Assembly (NCBI GenBank): GCA_947627755.1
Contig: CANQXD010000009.1
Span: 1 to 43,041, forward strand
Direction: 5' to 3'
Length of the DNA stretch: 43,041 bases
Origin: an uncultured Clostridia bacterium
GTDB lineage: Bacteria; Bacillota; Clostridia; TANB77; CAG-508
Numbering within the stretch: the first letter of the stretch is position 1; each line of letters starts with the position of its first letter. Position numbers and translations under genes: made by a program. Below are positions 25,942-34,656 of the stretch, piece by piece. Under the pieces are notes generated by a model. That model searched no databases and had not been told where the DNA came from. It saw only the letters and a program-made list of their open reading frames with translations.

Positions 25942-27366
25942 TTATTTCTCCAACTTTTTAAATAAATCTTCGTATATTTTATCACAATCTAAATAATTCA
26001 CAAATGTAATGATACGATTATTTGAATTTCTTTGATAAGAAGTATCTTCATTAATATCTGGACAATTGGTTTCAAAAGTTTCAAACCAATCTTTGTTTAG
26101 CATATAGGCAATAACACTAATGTCCCAAAGTGGCCATCTATTTTTGTTTTCATAAGTTGTGTATTCTGCAAAGTTTTGATATAGAAAATCACCTAATTCT
26201 GATTTCCCTTTTATTTTATTTTCTAGCTCGTAAATTGTTGTCATTAAGTTAGAAGCAACGCCTTTACAAGGAATAATGGTTAATTTTACTTTTGACTTAA
26301 ATACTATTTTAACCGCTTCTACATCTTTAAAGTTTGCTTCATGTAAATTATTTTTCTTTAATAGCGTGTGTCCACCAAGCCATATTACTTCTATTTTATC
26401 TATAATTTTAGGTTCTTTTTGAATGGCTAAGGCAATATTAGTAATAGCACCAATTCCTAGAAGGTATGTTTTCTCATTTTTTAATGCTATTTCTATGATT
26501 TTATCTACTGCTTCATTTGTGCCATGGTATCCTTTTGAAATATAATTGGTAGCGCCTTTCCATATTTTATTTTCACTATTTTCGTTACATAGTTTAAATA
26601 CTTTTTGAGCTTCTTCATAACTTCGGCTAATACCACTATCTTTCTTTGTATCTCTCTCATTTTGAAAAGGTGCTATGGTAACTGCTTCTATTTCAAATTT
26701 ATCTTGTGATTTTAATAAATAAGATAAAGCAAATTGGTCGTCACATTCATTGTAGGTATCCGTGTCTAAAATAACTTTTATTTTTTCTTTATTATCATAA
26801 TTTGAAATTTTAGTATAGATTTCTTTCCAAGAAGATACTCGCTCTATTTCTGTATTTTTTCTATTAAATGGAGTATCCATTATAAATACATTTACACCGC
26901 TATTTTTTAAATCTAAACAAACAGATAAACTATCTTCAATCATAATGTCAATGTTATTTTTGATACATTCTACTGATTTTGCATGTTTGTCATTTGAATT
27001 TGTAAGAATTAAAGAATCATAAGGTATTTTATATTTTTCTAACCACTCTTCTGTCATTTTTAGTGGCTCTTGGTATTCTCCATTATCCCTTCCCGAAATA
27101 ATATAAATCTCATCTCCATCTTCTTTTAATTTCGTAATATATTCTTTGGCACCATCTATTAGATTTAAATTTTTCGCTATTCTTTCAATATTTTCATAAT
27201 AAAAAGTTTCTTCTTCCTCTTTTGACCAATCAAACATTTTATGAATATATTCTTTTTCATTAACAATTCCATTATTTCTTAATTCTTTATCATGCTTTTT
27301 ATATTCTTCTAGTAAACAATCATTAAAATTAGATATTACATTATCAATATCGATTCCTATTTTCAT
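25942..27366 (-). CDS. fused 5'-nucleotidase (HAD) and inosine/uridine nucleoside hydrolase
   Basis: A 474-residue fusion. Residues 1-190 form a HAD-type 5'(3')-deoxyribonucleotidase: motif I GIDIDNVISNF, YIISGRDNGEY (motif II region), and DIMIEDSLSVCLDL (motif IV). Residues 198-474 form a nucleoside hydrolase of the IU type with the calcium-binding DTDTYNECDDQFAL, the KIWKGAT loop, LLGIGAITNIALAI and LWDISVIAYML. Together one chain could remove the phosphate from a nucleotide and then split the nucleoside to base and pentose. Such a fusion is unusual. Start ATG 27366 with GGAAG upstream. First gene of the operon. Confidence 0.85.
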   Translation of the reverse strand: MKIGIDIDNVISNFNDCLLEEYKKHDKELRNNGIVNEKEYIHKMFDWSKEEEETFYYENIERIAKNLNLIDGAKEYITKLKEDGDEIYIISGRDNGEYQEPLKMTEEWLEKYKIPYDSLILTNSNDKHAKSVECIKNNIDIMIEDSLSVCLDLKNSGVNVFIMDTPFNRKNTEIERVSSWKEIYTKISNYDNKEKIKVILDTDTYNECDDQFALSYLLKSQDKFEIEAVTIAPFQNERDTKKDSGISRSYEEAQKVFKLCNENSENKIWKGATNYISKGYHGTNEAVDKIIEIALKNEKTYLLGIGAITNIALAIQKEPKIIDKIEVIWLGGHTLLKKNNLHEANFKDVEAVKIVFKSKVKLTIIPCKGVASNLMTTIYELENKIKGKSELGDFLYQNFAEYTTYENKNRWPLWDISVIAYMLNKDWFETFETNCPDINEDTSYQRNSNNRIITFVNYLDCDKIYEDLFKKLEK

Positions 27367-27403
27367 TTTTTGCTTCCTTTTCTTGTATCAAATATTATTA
27401 AAA

Positions 27404-28154
27404 CTACATTCTTTTAAATACAAAACCATCTGTAATTTCCTCGCTTGCCGTTCCTTCTTCTATTAAATTTGTTGTGCATGGTAATTGTAAAGTAATATGT
27501 GATATGTAATTTGTATTTTTTAGGTGAATTATGAAATCAAATTCTACTTTAAATTTTAGTTCCTCTATTTGCGCACCTACTTTTGTAAGTAAACTTGCAT
27601 CATGTGTAATTTCTTGGTCTTCGTTAGAAATATAATCTCCTATTTTGGTATTAGAAAAACGAATAACTGCTGTTCCTCCTTGGTTTCCTATTTCTAATGT
27701 TTTGCTATTACTTTTACTTGCGCCACGATAGGTTAATTTGTTTTCTTCTAAAAGATATTCTTTTTCATAAGAAAATAATCTTCCATCTGAACTATTTGGC
27801 ATATATATTTGTACTATTCCGTTTTTGTGGTGCTTGTGTTACTTTTATATTTTCAATAGAAATACTTTCTATCATAGCTTCCTCATTGTTTTTTTCGTTT
27901 TTTTCAATAGAAAAGTAAATATCATTATTTTGAAAAATAGATAGGTTCCATTTTTCTTCTGTCCCTTCGTTTTCTACTCCTTCTGCTGTACTTACAATGG
28001 TAATTTTTGAAAGGGTAAAAGGCATATTTAGCTCGCCTTCTACGTGATATTTCATACTAATTATTCCAATTGTTAAAATGGCAAGTACAATGAGTGCAAT
28101 GGCAACGCATGCTTTTATTTTTTCTTTTCTTCTATTTTCCATTTTTGATACCAT
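27404..28154 (-). CDS. membrane-anchored conserved protein, read through a +1 shift at CGG
   Basis: Two frames, 28154-27819 and 27820-27404, together make one protein of about 250 residues: a basic N-terminus, a transmembrane segment (about 13-34) and an extracytoplasmic beta-rich domain (IVSTAEGVENEG, WNLSIFQNNDIYFSIEKNE, SISIENIKVTQAP, YMPNSSDGRLFSYE, TLEIGNQGGTAVIRFSNTKIGDYISN). The reading frame breaks at codon 112, CGG (27819-27821). Skipping its C gives GGA and the sequence APQK-GIVQIYMPN, which fits what I recall of homologous clostridial proteins; without a shift the protein ends eight codons later. No function can be assigned. See the CGG finding. Confidence 0.7.
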
Positions 28155-28419
28155 TTCCTCCTTCGTGATATGCTCAATTAAAAATTGATTTTTTGCTTGT
28201 CCCTTTATATATTATTCAATATGTATTTAAAAATTCCTACTTTGTATTTTCTATAACAACTTGATAATATAATACACTTTTCTTGCTTGTTTTTCAAGCA
28301 AAATCGTAATATTTAGACATAAATAAATCCAAACTATAAATCATAACGTTTTATAATTTGGAGACATTCATAATAAAGATTGAGAAGTCAATCATGATAT
28401 TTCCATGCCAAAAATACGT

Positions 28420-29580
28420 TTATACTTTATTTTCTGATTTAATGCAAAAGTTTATAGCAATTGTTGATATGATTGATAGTATAAATATAATATAAAAGAT
28501 ATTTTCACCTATAAAGTTGCTTAATATGGCAAGTAATATAAATATAATTACTTCTGTAAAGCATAGACACATTTGACCTACTGCTGATAAAAGGTCATTG
28601 TCTTCCTTGGATTCTTTTATAATATTTTGTATTGATGTTTGTATAGATGTTTCATATACTTTTGCAAAATTATCACTCAGTGCGTTATTTAACGATATTA
28701 TTACTTTATTTCTAGCAAATAGATATATACCACTTATAAAAGCCTTAATTATCGATACTAAATTATTTGATTTTGACAAATTTTTATCTGAATATCTTCC
28801 TATGAATGTTATAGTTACTATTTGTAACAATAATGATACTATAATTACAGAGGAAAATGTAGAAAAATCTTTTAAAACAATATATAAATAAAGTGGTGCA
28901 AATTGTTTTTCTATTATTTGATTTGTTGTTAAAGCATAAATAATTTTATATCTACTTTTACTCTTAAAAATATATTTAATTGTTGATTTAAATGCATTTG
29001 TTTTATTCTTTACTTTATAATCTATTTTTTTTATTAATATATATTGTAATACAAAAAATATAGTAATTATTAAAAATAATATAATATTATTATTTGTGAT
29101 TACACCCCATGCTACAAAACAACTCGCTAAAGCTGTTCCTAAAATCTTACTTATATTGATAAAACTATTGTATTTTCCTCTATGTTCTGTTTCTACATAT
29201 TTACTAGATAATGCATCACTTGATGGATTAGAAAGTCCCATAAATCCCATTATTAATATAAATATAACTATACTTTTATATAAATTTGTTGTATCTAGTA
29301 ACATATAAGCACAAATGATACTAAAGATATTAGATATCATAATACATTTTGCTATTCCTAATTTTGAAGATATTGTTACAAATAATGGTGTAGTAAATCC
29401 TGTTATTCCAAATCTTAGCCCATAAATTAATAGTATAAGCCATATTGATATTCCATTTTTATATAACATAACAGTTCCAAATGTTCCTATTAGAGCATTT
29501 GCAAAATTATATGATAGAGTACTAAAGTACATATATTTATATTCTTTTTTATAAAAATATTCTTTCATCGATTGCTCCAA
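28420..29580 (-). CDS. major facilitator superfamily transporter
   Basis: A 386-residue membrane protein with about twelve hydrophobic helices in two halves and the MFS loop motif in LFVTISSKLGIAKCIMISN between helices 2 and 3, repeated as FIGRYSDKNLSKSNNLVS in the second half. Substrate unknown; the family includes drug and sugar exporters. It is a single gene. An 8-bp-arm palindrome lies about 90-110 bp upstream of its start and may be an operator. No terminator is obvious downstream. Confidence 0.8.
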   Translation of the reverse strand: MEQSMKEYFYKKEYKYMYFSTLSYNFANALIGTFGTVMLYKNGISIWLILLIYGLRFGITGFTTPLFVTISSKLGIAKCIMISNIFSIICAYMLLDTTNLYKSIVIFILIMGFMGLSNPSSDALSSKYVETEHRGKYNSFINISKILGTALASCFVAWGVITNNNIILFLIITIFFVLQYILIKKIDYKVKNKTNAFKSTIKYIFKSKSRYKIIYALTTNQIIEKQFAPLYLYIVLKDFSTFSSVIIVSLLLQIVTITFIGRYSDKNLSKSNNLVSIIKAFISGIYLFARNKVIISLNNALSDNFAKVYETSIQTSIQNIIKESKEDNDLLSAVGQMCLCFTEVIIFILLAILSNFIGENIFYIIFILSIISTIAINFCIKSENKV

Positions 29581-29668
29581 AATTATTTTTTCATTTTATA
29601 ATAGATAGTTTGATTTGTGAATTATTTTTTATTAGTCTAATGGCTTGTAAATAAAGAAAGTAAAATAG

Positions 29669-29691
29669 TTAATGCATTAAAATTGCATTAA
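29669..29691. promoter_or_regulatory. palindrome upstream of the MFS gene, possible operator
   Basis: TTAATGCA and TGCATTAA flank seven bases. The perfect arms, in front of a lone transporter gene, suggest a binding site for an unlinked regulator. Confidence 0.45.
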
Positions 29692-29748
29692 TTTAAAAGT
29701 AAAAGTCGAAAAATGCTTATATCATAGTAATTACGTTTTTCTATATTT

Positions 29749-29841
29749 TGGCGGAGACGGTGGGATTCGAACCCACGGGACACTATTACATGTCTAACTG
29801 TTTTCGAGACAGCCTCGTTATGACCACTTCGATACATCTCC
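29749..29841 (-). tRNA. tRNA-Ser (CGA)
   Basis: A 93-nt class II tRNA with a long variable arm and encoded CCA. Acceptor GGAGATG pairs with CGTCTCC (one G-U pair); anticodon loop CTCGAAA gives CGA, reading UCG. TTCGAAT T-loop present. Confidence 0.95.
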
Positions 29842-29857
29842 ATAAAATACGCTAAAA

Positions 29858-30313
29858 TTATTTTTTCTTTTTGCGTAATTCTTTGAAAAAGTCTTGTAAA
29901 ACTTTTTCACATTCTTCTTTTAAAATGCCTGTTTCACATTCTACTTTATGGTTGAAAGTGTAATCTTCTAAAAGATTCAATACACTTCCACAGGCTCCTG
30001 TTTTATAGTCCATAGTGCCAATATATATTTTTTTGAGTCTGGCTTGAATTAAGGCTCCTGTGCACATGGAACAAGGTTCTAATGTAACATACATTTCGCA
30101 GTCTTCTAAACGCCATGCTTTTAATTTTTTACTTGCTTTTTGAATAGCAAGTATTTCTGCATGACAAGTGCAAAGGTTTTTACTTTCTTTTAAGTTATGC
30201 GCTCTTGCTATTATTTTTCCATCTTTTACAATAACAGCACCTACTGGAACTTCCTCTTTTTCGTAGGCCTTGTAGGCTTCTTTTAAAGCCTCTTTCATAA
30301 ATTTTTCTTCCAT
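29858..30313 (-). CDS. tadA: tRNA-specific adenosine deaminase TadA
   Basis: A 151-residue cytidine/adenosine deaminase. The zinc motif is complete: HAEILAI (His and catalytic Glu, about residues 51-53) and PCSMCTGAL (two Cys, about 81-84). The N-terminal EKFMKEALKEAYKAYEKEEVPVGAVIV matches TadA. It converts A34 to inosine in tRNA-Arg(ACG), which then reads CGU, CGC and CGA but not CGG, which bears on the CGG finding. It lies between two tRNA genes on the same strand. SD AAAAGGAA. Confidence 0.95.
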   Translation of the reverse strand: MEEKFMKEALKEAYKAYEKEEVPVGAVIVKDGKIIARAHNLKESKNLCTCHAEILAIQKASKKLKAWRLEDCEMYVTLEPCSMCTGALIQARLKKIYIGTMDYKTGACGSVLNLLEDYTFNHKVECETGILKEECEKVLQDFFKELRKKKK

Positions 30314-30389
30314 GTTTTTTTCCTTTTTAATATGGTAATACGTTTTTCGATATATATGAAAACTCTCTATATCTTTCCTATATAAAAAA

Positions 30390-30466
30390 TGGTGTTCCAG
30401 AGAGGATTTGAACCTCCGACCTGCAGTTTAGGAAACTGTCGCTCTATCCTGCTGAGCTACTGGAAC
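30390..30466 (-). tRNA. tRNA-Arg (CCT)
   Basis: A 77-nt tRNA with encoded CCA. Acceptor GTTCCAG pairs fully with CTGGAAC; anticodon loop TTCCTAA gives CCT, reading AGG. The anticodon stem has an A-C mismatch at its top pair (27-43), four good pairs remain. This tRNA cannot normally read CGG. Confidence 0.94.
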
Positions 30467-30631
30467 ATTTTACTTTTTTATTTTACTATAAAAGATTGGA
30501 AAAAGCAATATTGACATATTGGTTTTTGCGTAATTTTGTGTTATAATTTTTTTGTTTAAATAAAATAAAAAAATATCATTTTTAATACTTATATGTGCGT
30601 TGTTTAAAAAGAGAAAGGAATGAAATTTAAA

Positions 30632-31342
30632 ATGCAAAAAATATTAGGATATATGAGAAGGGCAATTAGAGCCTATGATATGTTACAAAATGGAGATAAA
30701 ATAGCAGTATGTTTATCTGGTGGAAAAGATTCCATTACCTTACTTAAAGGGCTAAAACAACTTCAAACTTATTTTGATAAAGACTTCGATTTAATTGCCA
30801 TTAGTGTTAATCCCGGTTTTGAATTTTTTGATTGTGATTTTTTACAACAAACTTGTGATGAAATAGGCGTTCCTTTAATTATTGAAAATAGTAATATTAA
30901 GCAAATTGTATTTGATATTAGAGAGGAAAAAAGGCCTTGTTCTTTGTGTGCAAATATTAGAAGAGGCATTTTAAATTCAGTTGCCATTCGTGAAGGTTGT
31001 AATAAAATTGCTCTTGGTCATAATGAAGATGATGCTTTAGAGACTTTGCTTATGAATTTATTCTTAACTGGTAATTTTTCTACTTTTTCTCCTACTTCTT
31101 ATATGGACCGCTCTAAAATGACTGTTATAAGACCTTTAATTTACACTCCTGAAGTTGAAATTAGAAGATTTGTAAAGAGGGAAAATATACAAGTTATGAA
31201 AAAAACTTGTCCAATGGATGGTGTTTCAAAAAGGGAATATATGAAAGATTTATTAAAGAAGTTAAGTACAGATATTCCAATGTGTCGTGCTAATTTGCTA
31301 GGGGTTATAAAAAGAAATAAGCTAAATGGCTGGCATGAATAA
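30632..31342 (+). CDS. TtcA/TilS-like ATP-dependent tRNA sulfurtransferase family
   Basis: A 236-residue PP-loop enzyme. The ATP loop is CLSGGKDSITLL (about residue 27), followed by CSLCANIRRGIL (a Cys-x2-Cys used for a [4Fe-4S] cluster in TtcA) and ALGHNEDDALETLLMNLF. These are the features of TtcA-type 2-thiocytidine enzymes. I start at ATG 30632 because AAAGGA ends 12 bases before; an in-frame ATG at 30620 abuts that site and has no spacing. Single gene, divergent from the tRNA-Arg. The modified base could be s2C32 or another thiolated position. Confidence 0.88.
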   Translation: MQKILGYMRRAIRAYDMLQNGDKIAVCLSGGKDSITLLKGLKQLQTYFDKDFDLIAISVNPGFEFFDCDFLQQTCDEIGVPLIIENSNIKQIVFDIREEKRPCSLCANIRRGILNSVAIREGCNKIALGHNEDDALETLLMNLFLTGNFSTFSPTSYMDRSKMTVIRPLIYTPEVEIRRFVKRENIQVMKKTCPMDGVSKREYMKDLLKKLSTDIPMCRANLLGVIKRNKLNGWHE

Positions 31343-31378
31343 TTTTTTATTCTTACACAATCATTTAGCTTATATTTT
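31319..31378 (+). terminator. terminator overlapping the 3' end of the TtcA-like gene
   Basis: AAGCTAAATG (31319-31328) pairs with CATTTAGCTT (31362-31371), followed by T-rich sequence. The left arm lies in the last codons. Confidence 0.55.
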
Positions 31379-31384
31379 TTTATT

Positions 31385-32599
31385 CTACTCTTTAGTATTA
31401 TTTATATAAAGTATTACGCGGAAAGTAAGAGCCGTCCCAAAATTTTTTGATGCTTCGGCATTGTATCCTTGACGATCTTTTGCTTTTATATCATTACGTC
31501 CACAAAGTCCACCTCGATTGACAAAAGGTCCTCCACTTTGGATATAAGTTTCTGTTTCCCATTCCATACGATTACTTGCCATATCATAGATATTACATAC
31601 TTTATCAGTTGTACTTTCTCCATTATCATTTGTTCTTTCTCCTGTATTTTCTGAACTTGCATTTCTGGATGTTTGATTTGCATAATTACTATTTTTTGGT
31701 GAATATTTTTCTATAAACATTATGGCTGTGTCCCATGCATAACTATTGACTAAATCACTAATAAAATTATCACCATCTTCATACATCGATTGGGCTGCTG
31801 TTGCTGCTTCTGGTTGGGTTATACTATTCCATATTGTTCCTTGTTTCGATATTGCTTTACCATTAGAACTTTCTTTTCCTGCTTCATATCTGGCTATATA
31901 ATAACCTCCATTAGCATTCGCACTTGTTTTAAATGCTTCTATATCTTTTGCTATTGTATTTTCATATTCTTGATTTTTGCGTTCTTCCTTTGTTTCTTCT
32001 TTATATCCCATATCATTTGCATTTATTATTGTCGCATTTCCATTTTCATCAAAGATTCTTCTTTCCAATTTTATCTCTGTTTTTGTTTTATCTTCATTAG
32101 TTATTGTTCCTACTGGTACCCATACAAATTCATTTCCATCGTCATCTTTTATTACTATTCCATCTTGAACCGATGGAATAGTTTCTTCTGCTTCTATATT
32201 TGCTATTATACCTGTATAATTATAATCTACATTATCTTCTCCATTTTTTACTATTTTAAACCCTGCCGGAATTACTATTTTATTATTATATTTATCATAT
32301 ATTGTTGTATTATTATCTACTTTTCTATCAATATAATCTTTTATTTGTGGCTCTTTTAATTCTTCTTCTATTGTTCCTACTATTTCATCTATCTCATTTA
32401 AAAAATTATCTATTCCTTCTTCTTCCTCTTTCTGCGCTAATTGCATATTTTCTGTTGCCTCTTTTGCTTTAGTAAACAATCCATTTTCTCCTAATACCAT
32501 ATTAATACTTACTCCTGCTAGTATTATTAATACTACTATTGTTATTACTAACGCTATTAATGTTATACCTTTGTTTTCCTTACTTTTCATTTGTTTCAA
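31385..32599 (-). CDS. second prepilin-like protein with FGE-like domain
   Basis: A 404-residue paralogue of the 19379-21277 protein. N-terminus: KENKGITLIALVITIVVL, a prepilin-peptidase-like site and helix, then GENGLFTKAKEATENM, almost the same as in the first copy. The C-terminal domain begins with FVWVPVGTI, has GGYYIARYEAGKE, a WDTAIMFIEKYS segment, NIYDMASNRMEWETE and ends GGLCGRNDIKAKDRQ...FGTALTFRVILYI, the FGE-sulfatase/lectin fold. The middle differs from the first copy, so only the anchor and the fold are shared. Probably surface-exposed or exported through a type IV pilus-like path; no pilus machinery is in the window. Confidence 0.78.
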   Translation of the reverse strand: MKQMKSKENKGITLIALVITIVVLIILAGVSINMVLGENGLFTKAKEATENMQLAQKEEEEGIDNFLNEIDEIVGTIEEELKEPQIKDYIDRKVDNNTTIYDKYNNKIVIPAGFKIVKNGEDNVDYNYTGIIANIEAEETIPSVQDGIVIKDDDGNEFVWVPVGTITNEDKTKTEIKLERRIFDENGNATIINANDMGYKEETKEERKNQEYENTIAKDIEAFKTSANANGGYYIARYEAGKESSNGKAISKQGTIWNSITQPEAATAAQSMYEDGDNFISDLVNSYAWDTAIMFIEKYSPKNSNYANQTSRNASSENTGERTNDNGESTTDKVCNIYDMASNRMEWETETYIQSGGPFVNRGGLCGRNDIKAKDRQGYNAEASKNFGTALTFRVILYINNTKE

Positions 32600-32794
32600 T
32601 CCTTTCTTCTATTGTATAAAGTTAATATTAAAGTTATTTTATGTTTATAAGTTACTACAATTTTATTTTATATATCTTTTACTCATTAGTCAATATTTTT
32701 TATAAATTGTAATATGAATGTAATATCGTTGTAATATTAACACTAATTTTTAACTTGTCTATTTTTTATATAATATTTTTTACCCAAAATAAAG

Positions 32795-32848
32795 AAGGGG
32801 TGTCCCCACCGTTCCAAAATGGAACGAAAAGGGGCGTCCCTCCTGTTC
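32795..32848. repeat. REP-like palindromic repeat, copy 2
   Basis: Matches 21911-21965 except for a few bases (CC for GC after the first dyad, and AAAA for TTTT in the central loop). On the minus strand it begins 3 bp after the phosphoglucomutase stop codon, the same position and orientation as copy 1 after recR. Confidence 0.78.
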
Positions 32849-32851
32849 GGT

Positions 32852-34552
32852 TTAAATATTGTTTTGTATTTTTTCTAGTCTTTCTTCAGCATCTTCTAAA
32901 GATGTGCCTTTTACTCCTATATAATATTTTATTTTTGGTTCTGTTCCAGATGGTCGAACTGCTACCCAGCCGTTTTCTTCTAATTCATAATAAAGTACAT
33001 TTGAAACTGGAAGAGTTATTTTTTCGCTTTCGTTTGTTTCTACATTTATTATAGTTTGCGTTTGGTAGTCTCTTATTTTTTTTACGGCATATCCGCCTAT
33101 TTCTTTTGGTGGATTTGTTCTTAAGTTTTCCATTGTAGTTTTTATTTTTTCTGCTCCGTCTATTCCTTCTAAAGTAATTTGTTTTACTCCTTCTTTATAG
33201 TATCCATATTTTTCATATAAGTTGAGCATTTGCTCCCATAAAGAAATTCCTTTTTCTTTATAATATGCTGCCGCTTCGCATAGAAGTGCTACTGCTGCTA
33301 CTCCGTCTTTATCTCTTGCATAGTCTCCTGCTAAACATCCATAACTTTCTTCATATCCAAATATAAAGTTGTATTTTTTATTTTCTTCGAATTCTTTTAT
33401 TTTTTCCCCAATATATTTGAAACCTGTTAGTACTTCAAAAAGTTGTACTCCATAATATTTTGCTATTGGCTCTACCATAGTAGAAGAAACGATACTTTTT
33501 ATAATTGCTCCATTTTCAGGAAGTGTATTTTTTTCTTTTCTTTGCGATAATATATATTCTAAAATAAGAAGTGCTGACATATTTCCTGTAAGCCCAATGT
33601 ATTCATTTTCGTGTTTTACATATACACCTAATCTATCGCTATCTGGGTCTGTGGCAAGTACTATTTCTGCATTTACTTTTTTAGCTAGTTCTAACGCTAA
33701 AGTGAATGCTTTTTTATCTTCTGGATTTGGATATTCTACTGTTGGAAAGTTTCCATCTGGCTGTTCTTGTTCTTTTACAATATGCACATTGGTAAAGCCG
33801 ATTTCTTTTAAAACTCTTTGTACTGGCACATTTCCTGCTCCGTGAAGTGGTGTATATATGATACTTAAATTTGCTTGTTTTTGTATTATTTCTTTATTTT
33901 GTAATTGCTTTTTGATTTCTTCAATATAACTATCTTCTATTTCTTTTCCTATGGTATGATATAAACCTTTTTGCATTGCTTCTTCTTTTGAAATGTTTTT
34001 TATTTCTTCATAATTTTGGATTTTCTTTACTTCGTCCATTATTTGTTTGTCTATTGGAGCTGTTATTTGTGCTCCGTCTTCGGCATATACTTTATATCCG
34101 TTATATTGGGGTGGATTATGGCTTGCTGTAATCATTATTCCTGCTATGCATTTTAATTTTCTAACACTATAGGATAATTCTGGAACTGGCGCTATATTTT
34201 CAAATAGATATGTTTTTATGCCATTAGCATTTAGCACTAAAGCTGATATTTCACTAAAATATTTGGAATTATTACGAGAATCATAACTAATGGCTACTCC
34301 TCTTTGCTCGCCTTTTTCTTTTTTTATGAAATTGGCTAACCCTTGTGTTGCTTTTCCTACTGTGTATTTGTTCATACGATTGGTGCCTGCTCCCATTATT
34401 CCTCTTAAGCCTGCTGTTCCAAATTCTAGTTCTTTATAGAAACGATCTTCTATTTCTTTTTCATTTTCTTTTATTTTTTCTAATTCTTCTCTTGTTTGCT
34501 CATCAAAAAATAAATCGGTTGCCCATTTTTTATATTCTTCTTGGTAAGACAT
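32852..34552 (-). CDS. pgcA: alpha-phosphoglucomutase / phospho-sugar mutase
   Basis: A 566-residue enzyme that interconverts glucose-6-phosphate and glucose-1-phosphate (or other hexose phosphates). Catalytic Ser in TASHNPPQYNGYKVY (about 143), metal loop DPDSDRLGV (about 302), sugar loop GYEESYG and phosphate-binding RPSGTEPKIKYYIG near the end are all present. N-terminal TAGLRGIMGAGTNRMN fits the PgcA group. It lies about 100 bp downstream of the UDP-sugar pyrophosphorylase on the same strand, so both probably form one operon feeding wall or glycan precursors. SD GAGGAGG. Confidence 0.92.
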   Translation of the reverse strand: MSYQEEYKKWATDLFFDEQTREELEKIKENEKEIEDRFYKELEFGTAGLRGIMGAGTNRMNKYTVGKATQGLANFIKKEKGEQRGVAISYDSRNNSKYFSEISALVLNANGIKTYLFENIAPVPELSYSVRKLKCIAGIMITASHNPPQYNGYKVYAEDGAQITAPIDKQIMDEVKKIQNYEEIKNISKEEAMQKGLYHTIGKEIEDSYIEEIKKQLQNKEIIQKQANLSIIYTPLHGAGNVPVQRVLKEIGFTNVHIVKEQEQPDGNFPTVEYPNPEDKKAFTLALELAKKVNAEIVLATDPDSDRLGVYVKHENEYIGLTGNMSALLILEYILSQRKEKNTLPENGAIIKSIVSSTMVEPIAKYYGVQLFEVLTGFKYIGEKIKEFEENKKYNFIFGYEESYGCLAGDYARDKDGVAAVALLCEAAAYYKEKGISLWEQMLNLYEKYGYYKEGVKQITLEGIDGAEKIKTTMENLRTNPPKEIGGYAVKKIRDYQTQTIINVETNESEKITLPVSNVLYYELEENGWVAVRPSGTEPKIKYYIGVKGTSLEDAEERLEKIQNNI

Positions 34553-34656
34553 TCGGTTTTCCTCCTCTATTTTTTTTCACTTGCTTTTTACTATTTTTCT
34601 TTTTTATTATTTTTACTTAAAGTTTTGAATTCTATTTGCTCTTTTCAAATTTTATT

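Noticed and set aside
31790..32359. Cys/Phe/Ile/Tyr-rich + strand open frame inside the second prepilin-like gene
   Set aside because: It is the antisense image of an AT-rich coding sequence, with no ribosome site and an implausible composition. Many similar T-rich mirror frames across the window were left out for the same reason.
31385..32599. Active formylglycine-generating enzyme
   Set aside because: The lectin-like fold is recognisable but I do not see the paired catalytic cysteines near the C-terminus, and the protein has a prepilin-type anchor.
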